Source: Stomorhina lunata (lineage: Eukaryota > Arthropoda > Insecta > Diptera > Rhiniidae). From it: a stretch of DNA of 64,000 nt. The position numbers were made by a program, and so were the translations under genes. Below, piece after piece: positions 26,206 through 38,019 of the stretch. Location: contig OW121742.1 in the NCBI GenBank assembly GCA_933228675.1, positions 32,767,034 through 32,831,033 of the forward strand, given 5' to 3'. The notes under the pieces are model-generated. The model saw only the letters and a program-made list of their open reading frames with translations. It made no database searches and had not been told where the DNA came from. Each line of letters opens with the position of its first letter. The first letter of the stretch is position 1.

Positions 26206-27416
26206 TGTGCTTGAAACTGTAAAATTTTCATTAATATATGTTTATTTTTCTGCATATTAAAAATCTTTACTTTTTGAATTATTAAATAAATTTTTTCTAT
26301 AATTTATTAAAAATGCAATTTTTCTATTCTAAAATAAATTCAAGCAATAAAATAAAATTCTTATGAATTTATTAAACATGACATGCTTTCAGATTTTATG
26401 GTAAATATGTAGTTCTATCTGATTTTCTCCCTTTATTCATATTAAATGTGCGTTAAATTATGATGATGTTTAATGTTTAACTAAATAGTTGATGTGAAAA
26501 ATGATTTAGATTTTGAAATTTAATACGTATTTATTTCAGATCTAGCACATACAAAAATATCAAATATTTTCTTTGTTTGACAAAGAGACCTAAGGAAAAA
26601 TAGACGAATGGACAGACAGAAGGATAGACAAACATCCTTATGTTTGTTTATTTGTTTGTGTATCAAAAAATTTCATGTCTTTTTAACATTTTATCCCTAA
26701 AATAAGATGTCATTTACAAAAGGTTTTTGTTCAAATTCATTTGCCCAAACAATGATGTCAAATTTATATTTTCACACACTATTTCTGTCTGTCAATTCTG
26801 ATTCTAAATTATGTGAAAGTGATTGGTTACTTGGGTTACTTTGGTTTGTTGATTTGCTCTTTTGATTATTTATTTGTGTTTGTGTGTTCGTCCGTCCGTT
26901 TGTCTGTCAGTTAATTTAAAAGTAAGTGGCTGTTTTAGACATTGTAAATATTTAATGAGAAAATGTTTTAGAAAATCAAATCAATTTGTTGTAAAACAAT
27001 ACTTTTTTCTCTATTAGCTTTTTATTTATTGTGCATGATTTATAATTTTAGAATATTAAATTTCTTTTAAAATCTGCGTCATTATTTATAAAAGTTTTGG
27101 GAGTATTAATCACCTGATATCGAAAAAAAAACTGCCTACAAAATTGTTTACGATATTTAAAAATTTTCTTAGAAAGTTTTTCTATAAAATTTTCATATCG
27201 TTAATGTTTCTATAGAATAAAATGTTTACATCTTAAATTATTAAATATATTTTCTCAATAACTTATTCAAAATTCAGTTTTTCTTTTCTAAAATTAATTG
27301 AAAAAATATCGTTAATGTTTCTATAGAAAATTTTTTTTATTGTTAGAATCGTATTTGGTTAGTGCTTATGTTTATAACGCTTAGAAATATTCTTATTATA
27401 AACTTAGATTGTTATT
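26206..27416. other. Non-repetitive AT-rich sequence, no gene seen
   Basis: It contains two short GACA/TGTC-like patches (GGACAGACAGAAGGATAGAC near 26610 and CGTCCGTCCGTTTGTCTGTC near 26888), which may be seeds or remnants of the microsatellite downstream. No gene recognised. Confidence 0.5.
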
Positions 27417-27447
27417 CCGTTTTTGATTTCCTTAATATTGGCTCAAA

Positions 27448-27453
<6 letters not shown>
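27417..27453 (+). repeat. Direct repeat flanking the TGTC microsatellite, copy 1
   Basis: A 37-bp non-microsatellite segment (starts CCGTTTTTGATTTCCTTAAT) recurs 167 bp downstream at 27584, so the microsatellite edge was duplicated as a block. Confidence 0.9.
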
Positions 27454-27943
<490 letters not shown>

Positions 27944-28019
27944 AGTTAAACGAAAGAGCGATAACGCCTTAACGAAAAGAGCTAGAGAGATAAAATTCGA
28001 CAAATTTATTTTGAATCTT

Positions 28020-28340
28020 GAAGAAGTTGTGTATTGAAAATGGCAAAATCGGTTCACATTTAGCTCCTGTGTAACCCCGCCCCGGAAATGATATTAATGC
28101 TAAAAATTGAATCCAGTTGTAAAAGCTATGCATACAAAGTTTTTGTATGCAAGGGTCCACATTGAACCCTAGCCTCCATATAAGTCAAAATAACGGAAAC
28201 AGCTTAAATATGTATATAAGTCTTAAGAAAATGTTTGTATTTTGATAAAATTTAGGAAATATTTGTCTTTAAAGACAAAAAGAACACCTTTAACCTTAGT
28301 CATGAAGGGTATAGTATGGTCGGGCTTGACCGACAATAGC
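28020..28340 (-). mobile_element. Dispersed repeat M, copy 2 (minus strand, partial)
   Basis: Read on the minus strand from 28340, it gives GCTATTGTCGGTCAAGCCCG, then ATACCCTTCATGACTAAGG, a GACAAATATTT block and GACTTATATGGAGGCTAGGG, in the same order as the copy at 32927. The head forms a hairpin (GTCGG/CCGAC). The 3' part is lost at or replaced by the TGTC microsatellite. Confidence 0.75.
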
Positions 28341-29762
28341 ATTTTCTATAGAAATCTGCAAAGACAAATTTCTCAATACAATAAAACATGTAATAGCTAT
28401 AAAATTGCTCAAGGTTGCAAATTTGAAAAAAAAAAATACAAAACAATAATTTCCCTGTCTAACAATTTTCCTAGCAAAAAGAAGCAAAAACTGAAAAAAT
28501 TGCAGAACATTTTCCCCCTTACACAAAAAAAAACCGAAGAAATTTAAGCGTTTTTGCTTTCTCCTTTTGCGAAATTCCTGTTGTCTAAAACATTTAAACG
28601 GTCGGTTGATTTTTGTGGTTTGACTGACTGATATTTTCTTTAGAGTTTAAATCCATTTAACGAAACGAACAATTCGAAATAAACTACAAATTTAACAACA
28701 ACAACAAAACCAACAAAATATTGGAAAATCTAATAAAAAATTTAAGTGCGTTTTTTGTCTTTGTGCCATCAAAGAAACCATTAGCTGCCTGGTTAGATGG
28801 AATGAAGTGCGAGTAGTCTCACTTTGGAGTGGGTTAGAGTGTAAGTGCAGAAATGAATTAAAACTCAATCAACGTAAGGTCTGTCTGCCAAATGTAAAAG
28901 AAAATATTTCGTGAAATAGAATTTTTGGCCTTGCGTCGATGGTTTGCAAATAAATAGCAGCAATTTCAGCTGAGCGATAGACGACGGATGGACAAATGCC
29001 TTTGAAGTATGGAAACCAATCAATGAAGTCTTTAATCAAAGAAACTTAAATTGAGATGGAACTAACATTGTTTCAAAGGTTTGATGAAGAAATTTTTGCT
29101 GATGTTTGAGCAGGAGAAAATAAAATTATTATGTCTTAATTTTTAAGAAAATTGGTTAAATGTTTTGGCTTTTAATCATTTTTTGGCATATTTATAAATT
29201 GTTCCTAATAAAGTAAATTTAATTAATTTGTATATTAAGTAATTTATTAAACCAAGTAATTCTTAATCGAGATTTTGAAAAAATATATTTCAAATTAAAT
29301 TATTATTTTGTTATATTTTAATATAAGTATTAGTATTAATGTCGCGCCTATAATTTCGAATTGGACAAAATGTGGCTAACTAGTACATATGGTTTGTGTC
29401 TGAATTATCATATACGTATGTTGTTTTGGAGGCTAAAGATATGTCATCATAATTCAGTGTCTTAAACTTTTCTACTTTTGATTAATCTCAAAGGCAAATT
29501 CTTCGGACAATTTCACAAATTAGGTATCAAATTCATTTGATGAAGAATCTGCTATGTAGTGCAATTTGCAAAAGAATATTTGTAGAAATAAGTATATAAT
29601 TTATGACATTTTAAAATTAAATATAAATGTTGTTATATTATGCATTAAAGATTTCACATGACAAGTTTCACGAAGAAAAATCAATCAAATTTCATTGAAT
29701 TTATTTGTTAGCCTAAGTTTATGCAAATTAGTATTTATTACCAAAAATGTTTTCATATTTCA
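28341..29762. other. Non-repetitive AT-rich sequence, no gene seen
   Basis: A lysine-rich 101-codon plus-strand frame overlapping 28242-28547 starts inside repeat M and has low-complexity composition, so I do not call it. Nothing else is recognised. Confidence 0.5.
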
Positions 29763-29766
29763 TTAA
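29763..29766. repeat. TTAA target-site duplication, left
   Basis: TTAA immediately precedes the CCCTT terminus of the element at 29767. piggyBac-superfamily elements insert at and duplicate TTAA. Confidence 0.8.
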
Positions 29767-29801
29767 CCCTTCTACTTTCCTTGGATTTGTGCCCTTTATA
29801 T

Positions 29802-29826
29802 TACCCTTTGGGTCAATATGACCCAA
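29802..29826 (+). repeat. Subterminal inverted repeat of the piggyBac-like element, left arm
   Basis: A 25-bp sequence containing GGGTCAATATGACCC, perfectly inverted at 31445-31469. GGGTCA and TGACCC make it a near-palindrome itself, so it could be a dimer-type transposase binding site (inference). Confidence 0.9.
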
Positions 29827-29869
29827 ATGAAATTGGATATTTATCATTGGATTTTTATAATTTAGAACC

Positions 29870-30888
29870 AGCACAGGTCATCCCCTGCCCCTTCTTATCC
29901 AATGCATTGTGTTGGAAGTAGGAAAATAGGTTATGGGAGGAGGGATAGATGGAGTAGTCTTTATGGCTTTAAATTTACCTATATTGCAACTGGCAGGGAA
30001 AACATCTGCGGGAAGTGAATTCCATATACGAACTATAGACTGAATATAGCGTGGTGTTCGGTCTACCGGCCAATCGACCACAAAGGAATGAGCTCTAACA
30101 GAATGACGTGTATTGCGTAAAAAAGTCCGAGTTTCGGAAACGAGTTCTCTGATTTCGTTAGAGCACTTTCAAAAGTATTAACAATAGAACAGTGTGACAC
30201 AACTCAAATTGCGATGGTGCTCCTGTAAATCAATAGAGTTGGATACCCTACTGTCCCGATGAGCACTTTCGCCATTTCGTACACTAGGTCGAGAAGCTCC
30301 AAAATAGACTTTGAAGTTCCGGCACATACATGAGGTGGTGTAAATAGTAAGGAGATCAGATGGAGTGAAGTATCTCTTGCACCGTTTTAGAAAACCGAGG
30401 CACTTGAATGCTTCTTTCGACACTTGAAAGATATATTTTGTCGAACGGACATCACATTGATGAAGAAACATGGTTTCCCGCGCGTTTATGCATAAGCATA
30501 CAACATCTATTCGCACGACCCCATTCTGAAATTGTTTCTAAATATCGATTTAATAATTAATTCATGTTTTGTCTCATAGCGCCAACCTAAAGAAGGCTTG
30601 GACTACGATTGAATGAATATGAATGGCAAATATTGCTGTCATCTGCAAAAGAGTAGATAGGATTGGAAGTTTGATGTTGAAGGACATTTATAAAGATAAG
30701 AAATAGAGTTGGAGAAAGAACAGAGCTTGCGGTAGCTCTGAATTAACCTTGAATTCTATAACAACTCGTATAGAGCGATCTCTGAGGAAGCTCAATATAA
30801 ACCGAGAGAAGTTATTACCGATACCAAAGGCAATAAGTTTTGATAGAAGTGCTCCGTGCCACACTTTATCAAACGCCTTGGAAATATT
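29870..30888 (-). pseudogene. 5'-truncated non-LTR retrotransposon, reverse transcriptase remnant
   Basis: Reading the minus strand from 30888: the frame opens at SKAFDKVWH (RT motif A, cut at or next to its catalytic Asp codon, which lies at the insertion junction), then GALLSKL and FLRDRSIRVV, and PQ at 30726-30732. One base is missing there. In the shifted frame follow SVLSPTLFLIF and the FADD catalytic box at 30638-30649. After further breaks come FLKRCKRYFTPSDLLTIYTT (near 30390), DSRVSNSID and HHRNLSCVTLFY, and finally DRTPRYIQSIVRIWNSLPAD near 30030, a typical C-terminal signature of Jockey/CR1-like RT proteins. Order is collinear with the family. Frameshifts and stops make it non-functional. 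No poly(A) tail or target-site duplication is clear at the 29.87-kb end. Confidence 0.82.
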
Positions 30889-31230
30889 CTTCGCCAAATA
30901 TGCTCATTTGTTAGCTCATTGATTTGCAAGTTCTACTAAATAAAGCTTGATTCTGAAGTTTGTATTAAAACCCCAGTCAGGATTCATTTAAGTCCATGTG
31001 ATGTAGGTGCTATATGCTGATACAATTATCATGTTTGAAAATAATGCAACTGGCCATCGTTTAGTCTCGCGCTTACATGTGTAATTAGCAACAAGTTGGT
31101 CAAGTGCATGAACTAAAGCTTTAGTTTGGATGCAATGATGTATTATTTTAGTCTTTTTTTGTTCATCATCTCTTACGTCGGCTGAATGATGAAGAGAACT
31201 TAAGAGGATAACATATTTATTTTTGTTTGG
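30888..31230 (-). pseudogene. piggyBac-like transposase, C-terminal fragment
   Basis: Minus-strand codons from 31230 read NKNKYVILLSSLHHSADVRD, a lysine-rich linker, then KALVHALDQLVANYTCKR, RWPVALFSNM, AYSTYITWT, a stop in place of an expected Glu, then NPDWG and FRIKLYLVELANQ before a second stop at 30916-30918. A one- or two-base shift restores ELTNEHIWRR to 30888. This order matches the end of the catalytic domain of piggyBac transposases, where the family has a GVDxLDQ motif with the last catalytic Asp. Here that Asp reads His. The C-terminal Cys-rich domain is cut off by the retrotransposon. Upstream (31231-31445) I see no homology. TTTTTTTTGTTTTCAG there resembles a splice acceptor but is probably chance. 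Confidence 0.8.
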
Positions 31231-31444
31231 AACATATCATCTGAAAACAAAAAAAATTGCGAAAATAGCGTAACGTAATATGTGAACAGCCCATGAATGG
31301 AAAAATGTTCAATAAAAGCGATTTTACTGATTATTTGACTGAACAAATTATTGATAGATGATTCTGAATGAAGGTGAACTCGATTCAATTATGTTCAATA
31401 GGAAAAAAAATTATAAAGTGTAATTAAGCTTGAAATATCGCTTG

Positions 31445-31469
31445 TTGGGTCATATTGACCCAAAGGGTA
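31445..31469 (-). repeat. Subterminal inverted repeat of the piggyBac-like element, right arm
   Basis: Exact reverse complement of 29802-29826. A further GGGTCAAATTGACCC palindrome at 31636-31650 lies nearer the right end, so the right side has two such motifs. Confidence 0.9.
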
Positions 31470-31667
31470 TTAAATGTGTGTAAATCGTGTTTTGAAATGT
31501 GGAGGGGGGAGGAAAATTTTTAATTTTATTATTTTCTTATAAAAACATAATTTTTGTCCCTGTAATGGATAAATAAAAGTTTCAAGTTCATATCTAAATA
31601 TTTAAGGGGAAAATTTTGCGTTTGAAAAACAAAATTGGGTCAAATTGACCCAAGGAGAGTATAAGGG

Positions 31668-31671
31668 TTAA
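31668..31671. repeat. TTAA target-site duplication, right
   Basis: TTAA directly follows the AAGGG right terminus and matches the left TTAA at 29763-29766. Confidence 0.8.
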
Positions 31672-32926
31672 TATTCGGTTATTTTACTCGATTACTTTCT
31701 TCTTTTCTCTCATTCCATTTTCATTTGCTTTTTTTAATTCTATTTTTGTTTTCTTTGCTATCAAACCAATTATGAATCCATAAAATAATGTTTTTTTTTT
31801 TTATTCGGCAAAACTTTTTTGCCGGGATTTGTTTCTCACAAGAAAAAAAAATCAAAACAGAAAAATCCAAAACAAAATCGACAGTTTTTCCAGTTGTATC
31901 GGGGGTAAACAGAGTAATTTGCTTTTGTTATTGTTTGTATCACAAGTAAAGAGAAAAGATAAAGATGAAGCAAAACAATAACAACAACAAGAGTGAAGAA
32001 GATGAAAACAATATTTTCCCAAAGGAATATTTAATACACAAAAGACAACAAGAAAAAAACTGGTGGAAACAAGAACAAAAAAAATATGTTACAAGAAAAT
32101 TGGTTCATTGTTTTTTTCTTGTTGTTGTTTTTGTAGCTGTTTTGTATTTTCCTGTATTTATCCTGGCTTAAAATATCCTTCGAGCATTTTAAGTTTTTTC
32201 AGTTTTTTTTCAATTCGTTACTACGTCTCATTACAATGAAGTAAAAAAGTTTTTTTTAAAGAATAAAATATTTTTTTCGGTTATTTAATTTCTATGTAAG
32301 TATTTACTTGTATCTCATTTTCATGTTTAGTCTTTAAGGGAAAAAAGCAACACTTGGAATTTTTAAGTTAACAAAATTCCTTTTTGTTAAAAGTTTATTA
32401 TATTTTTTTTCCACAAAGCTAAAAAAACGCAAAAGAAAAGATTGAAAGTAAAAGAAAAACTTGAAGAAAGAAAATTTTTACAACTTTCACTTTTAAAGTC
32501 TTACACAAATTTAATACGCCTTACTACTTTTTATTTCCATGGACTTTTCTTGTGATTATTGTTAAATTGTAATTGTTTCCAGGAAAACTTGTGAACAATT
32601 TTCTAACACCGAATATAAGAAACGTAAAAGGGTTTGTATTGTTTTAAGCTTAAATTATATTTTGTTTTACTTGTGCTTATTAAGAAGGATATTTCTTAAG
32701 ATTTGTACGCCATAATGTTGGAAAAGGTATCTACTTATTAAGTAGAAATGCATTAAGAATTAAAGACAATTCAAACAAATTTTTGTTAATAAATTTTGTA
32801 CTAATACTAGAGACAATTCTTAAACTGCTATAAGTATTAAAAGCGATACTTATGTCAAAACTAATACAAACGCTTATATAAAAAACTAATAAATACTTCA
32901 ATTTATATAAAAATAATTAAGAAAGT
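31672..32926. other. Non-repetitive AT-rich sequence, no gene seen
   Basis: A 68-codon frame at 31965-32171 starts in an AACAACAACAA tract and encodes poly-Asn and basic residues followed by a hydrophobic run. It has no recognised domain and I treat it as chance. Nothing else is recognised. Confidence 0.5.
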
Positions 32927-33690
32927 GCTATGGTCGGTCAAGCCCGACCATACGATACCCTTCACCATTAAGGTCAAAGATGTTCTTTTTTCTGTATAAA
33001 GACAAATATTTGCTAAATTTGACCATCATATAAACATTTTGACAAAACTTATATATTTCCGTCGTTTGGACTTATATGAGAGCTAGGGTCAAATGTGGAC
33101 CGATTTTATCGAAATTTGCAAGCTGATTACAGTTTTTAGAAGAATAATGTATGCAAAAACTCAAAATTCTCATTATCTTCAGATTTACGAGCGTTTTTGC
33201 GATTTTTTTCTCATTTAGTGCGTTTTTAAAGAAGAATTTGTATGGGAGCTATGGTCAAATGTAGGCCGATTTTAACGAAACTCGGTACAGTGATTTAAGT
33301 TTACATAAGCAATATTTGTTTTAGATGAAAAAATATTGGAACTTGTGGCTATTATATCAATTCCGGGTGGGACCTATGGGGGGTACCATAAATAATGGAC
33401 CGATTTTGAAGAATTTCAATAGCCATGGTCCCATTATCAGAAAAATGATCTGTGACAAATTTCACCAAATTATCTTTAGAATTGCGACCTGTAGTTTGAT
33501 TACAAGGTTTACATGGGGGTCCAGCCAGCCAGCCAGCCAGACGGACGGACGGACATCGCTAAAACGACTCAGATAGTGATCCTTAGCCTATTGGTATACC
33601 AAAAGGTGGGTCTAAGACAAATATTTCTATGCGTTACATACATCAGCACAAACCTATAATACCCTTTCCACCTATGGTGGTGAAGGGTAT
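32927..33690 (+). mobile_element. Dispersed repeat M, copy 3 (full-length reference)
   Basis: The left end GCTATGGTCGG folds with CCGACCAT (hairpin with loop TCAAGC) and is followed by ATACCCTTCACCATTAAGG. The right end has CCACC-TAT-GGTGG flanked by ACCCTT and GAAGGGTAT, also a hairpin. ATACCCTTCACCA at the left is the exact inverse of TGGTGAAGGGTAT at the right (13 bp). The internal CCAGCCAGCCAGCCAG then ACGGACGGACGGACATC tract lies at 33521-33556. No coding capacity. At least four other copies lie in this window. The family is not identified. Hairpin ends fit a non-autonomous DNA element (foldback or MITE-like), inferred. Confidence 0.8.
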
Positions 33691-34249
33691 AAAAATTGCG
33701 ATATGTAAAAAGTAATGCTATATTTTTTTCTATAGAATTAATGAGGTAATCTCTTAAAAATTTTCTCCATTTATTTTAAATTACTATAAATATGTTTCCA
33801 TTAAATAATATCAAAATGAAAAATATTTCCCTTAGCTTAATTCCAATTTAAAAATGAATAAATTTTCATGCTCAAACTAAATTTAAACCATTTCAATGCG
33901 CTTATTGTTCACAGCACGACCAAAGCCAAAAAAAAGTTTCTGACCCATTATGGTTTCAAAATACACCAAAAATTCATTAAGGCAATAATAAAAGGTTGTC
34001 ACAAAATTAAACCGCTTATAACAGGTAAATACAGAATTCATACATATAAATTTGATATAATATAATGACAATTTTTTTTTTTTGCTTTTGTTTAAAATCA
34101 ATTAAAATTGCGTGCATTATGGACGGAATACGAAAACATGGGTTTGGTATAAATATCAGATTTAAGATGCAAATTACTTGTGAATTTAAAAATTATATGT
34201 TGTTTTTATATTATACATATCCGTACTGTAAATAAAACTATATTTTAAA
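33691..34249. other. Non-repetitive AT-rich sequence, no gene seen
   Basis: Two overlapping short frames on opposite strands (33868-34065 and 33883-34101) have no recognisable domain and are probably fortuitous. Confidence 0.5.
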
Positions 34250-34614
34250 AATTGAACACTAAAAAAAATTTTAAAATTTCTCAAAAATATCCAAATTTTA
34301 ATAGGAAAATTTTCAAAAATTTCCTATTATTAAATAGGAAATTTTAAAAAATTTGCCGTTTTTTAATACAAAATTTCCTATTTGCTGCCAAGAAATTTTT
34401 CAAAAATTTCCTATTTTTTAATAGGAAATTTTTCAAAAATTTTTTTTATTTTTTTATAGGAAATTTTTCAAAACTTTTTAATTATTGTGTAGAAATTTTT
34501 TTAATTTTCTACAGAAAATTTTTTTAATTTTCTATAGAAAATTTTTTATTTTCTATAGAAGATTTTAAAATGTCTTATTTTTCTATAGAAAATTTTTCAA
34601 AATCTTATCTTTCA
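34250..34614 (+). repeat. 31-bp satellite family A, forward, degenerate
   Basis: Diverged family A units with TTTCTATAGAAAATTTT variants around 34500-34600, ending at a strand switch. Confidence 0.8.
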
Positions 34615-34960
34615 ATAGCAAATTTTTAAAAAATTTCCTATAAAAAATAAGAAATTTTTAAAATTTTTCCAATAAAAATAAGAAATTTTTGAAAAATTTC
34701 CTGTATAAAGAAGAAATTTTTGAAAAATTTTCTTATAGAAATAAGAAATTTTTGTTAAATTTTCAATTGAAAAAGAAGACTTAAAAATTTTTCTAGAGAA
34801 AAAAAAGAAATTTTTAAAAAAATTTCTATAGAAATAAAAAATTTTTGAAAATTTCAAATACAAATTAGAAATTTTTTATGAAAATAAGAATTTCTTTAAA
34901 ACTTCCCTATAAAAATAAGAAATTTTTTAAAAGAATTCCTATTGAAAAAAAAAGAAAATT
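34615..34960 (-). repeat. 31-bp satellite family A, inverted block
   Basis: About 11 units read AATAAGAAATTTTTGAAAAA and CCTATAAAAA, opposite to both flanking blocks. The 83-codon minus-strand frame at 34612-34863 is satellite translation. Confidence 0.88.
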
Positions 34961-37334
34961 TTTCAAAAATTTCTTATTTTTAAATAGGAAATTTTTATTT
35001 TTTAATAAAAAAATTTTTTAAAAATTTCTTTTTTTTTAAAGAAAATTAAAAAAAAAAATGTTAATTTTTTTTATTTTTTAATCATAAGCAAATTTTTGAA
35101 TTTCTTATTTGTAAAAGAAACTTTTCAAGAATTTCTTATTTATATTAACAATTTTTTTAAGAATTTCATACTTTTATACAAAATTTTTTAAAAGTTTCTA
35201 ATTTTTATAGGAAAATTTTTTATTTTTACGGGAAATTTTTGAAAAATTTCTTATTTTTATAGGAAACTTTTAAATTTATTTTTGAAAATTTCTTTTTAAA
35301 AAATTTCTTATCTGGTTTTTCAAACATTTTTTATATTTTAAATATTTCCTGATTTATTAAAAAATTTGTCAAAATTTTTTTTATACGAAATTTTTAAAAA
35401 ATTTCTTGTTTTTATAGGAAATTTTTCAAAAATTTCTGTTTTTTATATGAAATGTTTCAAAATTTTCTTATTTCTATATGAAATTTTTCAAAAATTTTCT
35501 ATTTTTATAGGAAATTTTTCAAAAATTTCCTATTTTTATAGGAAATTTTTCAAAAATTTCCTATTTTTATAGGAAATTTTTTAAAAATTTCCTATTTTTA
35601 TAGGAAATTTTTCAAAAATTTCCTTTTTTTATAGGAAATTTTTCAAAAGTTTCCTATTTTTATAGGAAATTTTTCAAAAATTTCCTATTTTTATAGGAAA
35701 TTTTTCAAAAATTTCCCATTTTTATAGGAAATTTTTCAAAAATTTCCCATTTTTATAGGAAATTTTTCAAAAATTTCCCTTTTTTATACGAAATTTTTCA
35801 AAAATTTCCCATTTTTATACGAAATTTTTCAAAAATTTCCCATTTTTATACGAAATTTTTCAAAAATTTCCCATTTTTATAGGAAATTTTTCAAAAATTT
35901 CCCATTTTTGTAGGAAATTTTTCAAAAATTTCCCATTTTTGTAGGAAATTTTTCAAAAATATTCTTTTTTATAGGAAATTTTTCAAAAACTTCCTATTTT
36001 TATAGGAAAAATTTTATAGGAAATTTTTCAAAAATTTCCTATTTGTATAGGAAAATTTTCAAAAATTTCCTATTTTGATTGGAAATTTTTCAAAAATTTC
36101 TCATTTTTATAGGAGATATTTCAAAAATTTGCTATTTCTATAGGAAATTTTTTAAAAATTTCCTATTTGTATAGGAAATTTTTCAAAAATTTCCTATTTT
36201 TTATCAGAAATTTTTCAAAAATTTCTTATTTGTATTGGAAATTTTTCAAAAATTTTCTATTTTTATAGGAAATTTTTCAAAAATTTTCAATTTTTATAGG
36301 AAATTTTTTAAAAATTTCCTATTTCTGTAGAAAATTTTTAAAAAATTTCCTAAATTTCTATAGGAAATTTTTTAAAAATTTCCTATTTTTATAGGAAATT
36401 TTTCAAAAATTTCCTATTTTTATAGGAAATTTTTCAAAAATTTTCTATTTTTATAGGAAATTTTTCAAAAATTTCCTATTTTTATAGGAAATTTTTCAAA
36501 AATTTCCTATTTTTATAGGAAATTTCTCAAAAATTTCCTTTCTTTATAAGAAATTTTTCAAAAATTTTCTATTTTTATAGGAAATTTTTCAAAAATTTCC
36601 TTTTTTTTCATTCAAATTTTTTTTTTAATTTCTTATTTTTATAGGAAATTTTTGAAATTTTTTTTAATTTTAAAGGAAATTTTTCAAAAGTTTCCTATTT
36701 TTTATAGGAAATTTTTAAAAATTTCTTGTTTTTTATGAATTTGTTGAAAAATTTCTTATTTTCATAGGAAATTTTTATAGGTAATTTTTCAAAAAGGTTT
36801 TTCAAAAAGATTATTTTCAAAATTTTCCTCTTTTTATAGGATTTTTTTTAAAAATTTCTTATTTTTTATGAATTTTTTTAAAAATTTCTTATTTTTTATG
36901 AATTTTTTAAAAAAATTCTTATTTTCACAAAAAATTTTTCAAAATTTTTTTTTATTTTAGTAAGAAATTTTTCAATAGCTACTTTTTTATAGGAAATTTT
37001 TCAAAAATTCTTTATTTTTTAGGAAATTTTCCAAAAATTTTTTATATTTTAGGAATTCTTTCAAAAATTTCATATTTTTATATAAAATTTTTCAAAAATT
37101 TGTATAGGAAATTTTTTAAGAATTTTTTATTTTTGTAGGAAATTTTTAAAAAATTTCTTATTTTTATAGGAACTTTTTCATAAAATTTCTTATTTTCATA
37201 AAATTTTTTATTTTTTATTACTTTGAAATTTTTTATAGGAAATATTCAAAAAAAAAAAATTTTTTATAGAGAATTTAAAAAAAAAATATTTTTTAAGATA
37301 ATTTTTTATATTTTGAGGAAATTATCAAGATATT
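34961..37334 (+). repeat. 31-bp satellite family A, forward, partly homogeneous
   Basis: Regular 31-bp units. The block 35480-36000 is very homogeneous, with runs of adjacent units sharing the same variant (for example CCCATTTTTATA at 35714-35930), as expected from recent local amplification. The 35366-35572 frame is satellite only. Confidence 0.95.
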
Positions 37335-38019
37335 TCTTTCAGTGTTTCGTCAGTAGTGTATCCACTGCATAATAACCTAATTCAATTAGGTTAACCGAGA
37401 GAGTAGCAATTAATGATGTTGTGCCTTTTATAACTTAAACAATATAACCCTTTTATTATAAAATCTTGATAATAATTGAAATGTATTGATATATTGTTAA
37501 ATTGTAAAGAGTAAAACTAATTTATTGGATATTACATTAGATTTATGTGGAAGTACAAGGACTATCCTAGTCTCTATGTCCCTATTTAAATATGAACAAA
37601 TTCATTGAATTATAATATACATTTTTTATAGAGAAATATTCATCCATTATGCCTTGCATGGTACATTTTGAAATAGTAAACCCTTTCGCATATATTATGT
37701 GAAGAGAAAAATGCATTTATATGCAACAAATTGTATAAAATGGCAACTAGTGGAGCTTCTAATCGCATCTAACTGGGAGATAAAGAATAAAAAATTTACA
37801 GCGAAGCATAAGCCAAACAGTAACGACAAAGGATAGGACTTTTTTCTAAAATTATAAAAGGAACAAGTAAAGGAGTAAATTTGGGCATATCCGAATAAAA
37901 TATATCCTAAAACAGATATTAAAGTGAAATTAGATGTTTTTATATCTAAAGTAATTTGAAAAGGGTCATTCATGGCTTATAGTTAATATATAAAACACAT
38001 ATATCTTAAAACTATATAG
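37335..38019. other. Non-repetitive sequence, no gene supported
   Basis: A minus-strand 92-codon frame at 37695-37973 is rich in hydrophobic residues but has no recognised domain. It reads as chance in AT-rich DNA. Confidence 0.45.

Larger units (their letters stand above)
29767..31667 (-). mobile_element. Decayed piggyBac-like transposon with nested retrotransposon
   Basis: Seen: the ends are inverted copies (left CCCTTCTACTTTCCTTGG, right reading inward CCCTTATACTCTCCTTGG, 16 of 18 matching) and lie between TTAA on both sides. A perfect 25-bp inverted repeat sits subterminally at 29802-29826 and 31445-31469, placed asymmetrically (35 bp from the left end, about 198 bp from the right), as in piggyBac elements. 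Minus-strand codons at 30888-31230 resemble the C-terminal catalytic part of a piggyBac transposase. The N-terminal and middle coding parts are absent. The interior 29870-30888 is a foreign 5'-truncated non-LTR retrotransposon. Known: piggyBac elements use TTAA and have CCC...GGG ends. Inferred: an internally deleted, dead copy later hit by a retrotransposon. Confidence 0.85.

Noticed and set aside
30880..30890. Mutation of the catalytic Asp of RT motif A to Asn
   Set aside because: The Asn codon falls on the insertion junction, so truncation explains it better than substitution.
31231..31250. Splice acceptor (poly-T then CAG) next to the transposase fragment
   Set aside because: piggyBac transposases are usually intronless, no matching donor or upstream homology is visible, and poly-T runs are common here.
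37695..37973. 92-codon hydrophobic minus-strand frame, considered as a receptor exon
   Set aside because: Hydrophobicity alone follows from T-rich codons. I saw no family motif or clear splice signals.
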